Assembly: GCA_036645955.1 (NCBI GenBank)
Contig: JAVXND010000096.1
Location: forward strand, 1 to 7,850
Reading direction: 5' to 3'
Length of the DNA: 7,850 bases
DNA from: Limiplasma sp036645955
GTDB lineage: Bacteria > Bacillota > Clostridia > Christensenellales > Aristaeellaceae
The notes beneath the pieces are model-generated. The model saw only the letters and a list, made by a program, of their open reading frames with translations, was not told the origin of the DNA and ran no database searches. Below are positions 6,293 through 7,850 of the stretch, piece by piece. Each line of letters begins with the position of its first letter. The first letter of the stretch is position 1. Position numbers and translations under genes: made by a program.

Positions 6293-7711
6293 ATGCATTC
6301 GATGATTGCGGAGGCGCTTGGCGCGTTGGGGTATCGGGTGAACCGACACGCATATGAGGTGATTGAGCATTGCGACAGGTGGTATCGCGCGGACGAGGCG
6401 GAGGCGCATGCGCGGGTGCGCGTGAATGGCGAGCAGTACGAGATGATTCAAATGGGCTTTGCCAAGCGGCTTTGCGCGGATGACGCTAATTTATGCGAGC
6501 TACTGGAGGTAAACGGCGGCGGGAGCGGGGCGCAGCTTCAGGCGGTGAAGGCATTGCTTGAGAAAAACGCGTTTGATGTGGAGTACAGGCGACAGCTGGA
6601 GCTTTGTGCGGCAGAAGGAACGGTGGCTTGCTACTGGTGCGTGGAGGGCGCGGAGGAATACAGGAACGCGGACGGGAGCATCACGCTCAAGGGCGGGCGC
6701 TTGCGGCTCAAGTACATTGAGGCGGGCGGGTTCATCCCCTTGACGGTGGAGGCGGGCGAAATTACGGAGGCGGCCTTTGTGGGGGACAGCATCCGACGGG
6801 GGAAGCGCCTGCATGTGCTATTGGTATGCAGGCGGGACGCAGGCGGGCGGTACAGCTATCAGGAAAGCACCTATGACGAGGCTTACAAGCTACTGCGAAC
6901 CGAAGAGGTAGGGCTTGGCCATGTGAAACCGTTTGCGGTGATGCGCGTGGCGGCGGTGAACCATTTGCGAAACATGGAGGGCTTTGGACTGCCCAAGATT
7001 GCGACGGTGATACCGTTGCTTGCGGCGCTGGATCAAGCGTTTACGGTGCTCAATGGGGACATTGACACGGCTGACAAGATTGTGCTGATTAACGAGGTGC
7101 TTTGCAACTTCAAGCGCGTGGTGAGCCAAGAGGGGGGCATCAGCACGGAACAGCTGGTGCCCATTACGCCTAACGAGCAGCTCAAGCGGCGCTTTGTAAT
7201 GATTGGGCAGGACAAGCTGCCCACTGCGCAAAGCGTGGTGGAGGAGGTGGTACCCAAGATACGCGTGGCTGATTTGGAGCAGGTGATTGAACTATTGCTT
7301 TCGCTGCTCTCGCTGAGCTTTGGGTATGGCAGTCGGCGTTACAGCTTTGAGCGGGGGCAGATACAGACCGCGACGCAATACATTGGCGAGCGGCAGGATC
7401 AGATGCAGGAATTGAACCGCCAGCGGCAGGAAGCCAAGCAATATGTAGCAGGCGTTGTGCGGGCAGGGCTTTGGTTTGAGAATGCGTTTTTGGGCACGGA
7501 ATGGGATGTGGATGCGGAGGTTTTGGTGGCCTTTGATGACAGCTTCATTACCGACCGCGCGACGGAGCTTAGCGAGATACGAAACGACGTGCTTGCAGGC
7601 ATCGGGGGCAGGCGTGTGCGGGTGTTGTATTTGATGAAAAAGTATCATTTAACGCAGGAAGAGGCGGAGGAGTGGGCAGGGAGTCCCCCGCAGGGGGGCG
7701 GGGGGGACTAG
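6293..7711 (+). CDS. Phage portal protein, SPP1 gp6-like
   Basis: The 472-residue protein lies directly after terL, where portal is expected. Its middle has HLRNMEGFGLPKIATVIPLLAALDQAF (about 224-250), which matches the conserved portal segment for domain assembly. The segment IQTATQYIGERQDQMQ (about 357-372) resembles the TATE/QTA motif of the SPP1 gp6 group. Portals form the dodecameric ring at one head vertex through which DNA passes. The start has a G-rich Shine-Dalgarno (AAAGGGGGGG) 7 nt upstream; a second ATG follows three codons later. The last residues, GSPPQGGGGD, and the TAG stop are encoded by the GC-rich hairpin array that starts at about 7682. The natural C-terminus may therefore be trimmed or replaced, although the length is close to the family range. 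Confidence 0.85.
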   Translation: MHSMIAEALGALGYRVNRHAYEVIEHCDRWYRADEAEAHARVRVNGEQYEMIQMGFAKRLCADDANLCELLEVNGGGSGAQLQAVKALLEKNAFDVEYRRQLELCAAEGTVACYWCVEGAEEYRNADGSITLKGGRLRLKYIEAGGFIPLTVEAGEITEAAFVGDSIRRGKRLHVLLVCRRDAGGRYSYQESTYDEAYKLLRTEEVGLGHVKPFAVMRVAAVNHLRNMEGFGLPKIATVIPLLAALDQAFTVLNGDIDTADKIVLINEVLCNFKRVVSQEGGISTEQLVPITPNEQLKRRFVMIGQDKLPTAQSVVEEVVPKIRVADLEQVIELLLSLLSLSFGYGSRRYSFERGQIQTATQYIGERQDQMQELNRQRQEAKQYVAGVVRAGLWFENAFLGTEWDVDAEVLVAFDDSFITDRATELSEIRNDVLAGIGGRRVRVLYLMKKYHLTQEEAEEWAGSPPQGGGGD

Positions 7712-7850
7712 CCATCCCCCGCTTCCCCCGCAAGGGGGTGGGGGGTGCGCCCCCACACGGGGGTGCGGGGGGAGTGTCCCCCGCAAGGGGACAGGGGGTG
7801 CGGAAATGGCTTTCCGCGCGGCTGGCGTGGGGACTGCCCCCCACACGGGC
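7682..7850. repeat. GC-rich array of short hairpins (REP/MITE-like), continuing past the window
   Basis: Successive inverted repeats are visible. They are AGTCCCCC/GGGGGACT (7682-7689 and 7702-7709); CCCCC-GCAA-GGGGG (7725-7738), flanked by a second G/C stem; GCGCCCCC-ACAC-GGGGGTGC (7747-7766); TGTCCCC/GGGGACA (7775-7781 and 7787-7793); and GCGGAAA/TTTCCGC (7800-7806 and 7811-7817). TCCCCCGCAAGGGG occurs twice (7724-7737, 7777-7790), and CCCCACACGGG occurs twice (7751-7761, 7839-7849). Composition differs sharply from the genes. No coding potential beyond low-complexity Pro/Gly frames is seen. Function unknown; a mobile or amplified intergenic repeat is most likely. Confidence 0.75.

Noticed and set aside
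5828..6451. 207-residue minus-strand open frame opposite terL and portal
   Set aside because: It is a composition effect of GC-rich coding sequence on the other strand; the peptide is rich in Arg, Pro and His without a domain.
7569..7846. Minus-strand Pro/Gly-rich open frames across the right end
   Set aside because: They are low-complexity translations of the C-run/G-run hairpin repeats, with no domain or ribosome binding site.
7682..7850. CRISPR array
   Set aside because: The repeats are hairpins of unequal size and spacing with no constant repeat-spacer period and no cas genes nearby.

Overview
The window looks like the left edge of a prophage in a gut-type member of the Clostridia (Bacillota). 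The evidence is the TrmO-type C-terminus, strong AGGAGG ribosome binding sites, an ArpU/RinA-like late regulator next to a small and large terminase, and an SPP1-type portal. The genus cannot be read from the sequence.

Left part (1-3556). A partial tRNA methyltransferase gene (trmO-like, +) enters from the left and ends at a strong hairpin terminator. Facing it on the minus strand are a small TfoX-N-domain protein, a secreted beta-lactamase-fold serine hydrolase, a CorA-family divalent cation transporter and a CI/LexA-like phage repressor. Repressor, corA and the serine hydrolase are tightly packed (27-nt gap, then a 1-nt TAATG overlap), so they can form one transcript from the repressor promoter.

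Switch (3557-3770). The intergenic region holds two divergent promoters and at least three copies of a 14-bp operator of the form TCGCATAAAYGCGA, plus a weaker fourth. The positions suggest a lambda-like autoregulated switch. The repressor keeps the Ser/Lys dyad and the Ala-Gly cleavage site, so RecA-dependent (SOS) release is expected.

Right part (3771-7850). The rightward promoter feeds a sigma-region-4-like late regulator. Next come an apparent activator-type promoter, a terminator-like hairpin, terS (TTG start), terL (1-nt overlap) and portal. No integrase, excisionase, replication or recombination gene lies between the repressor and the packaging genes. The element is therefore unusually compact, internally deleted, or domesticated.

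Right end (7682-7850). The portal stop codon lies inside a very GC-rich array of short hairpins, several with GCAA or ACAC loops. The array continues past the window and supplies the last codons of portal.
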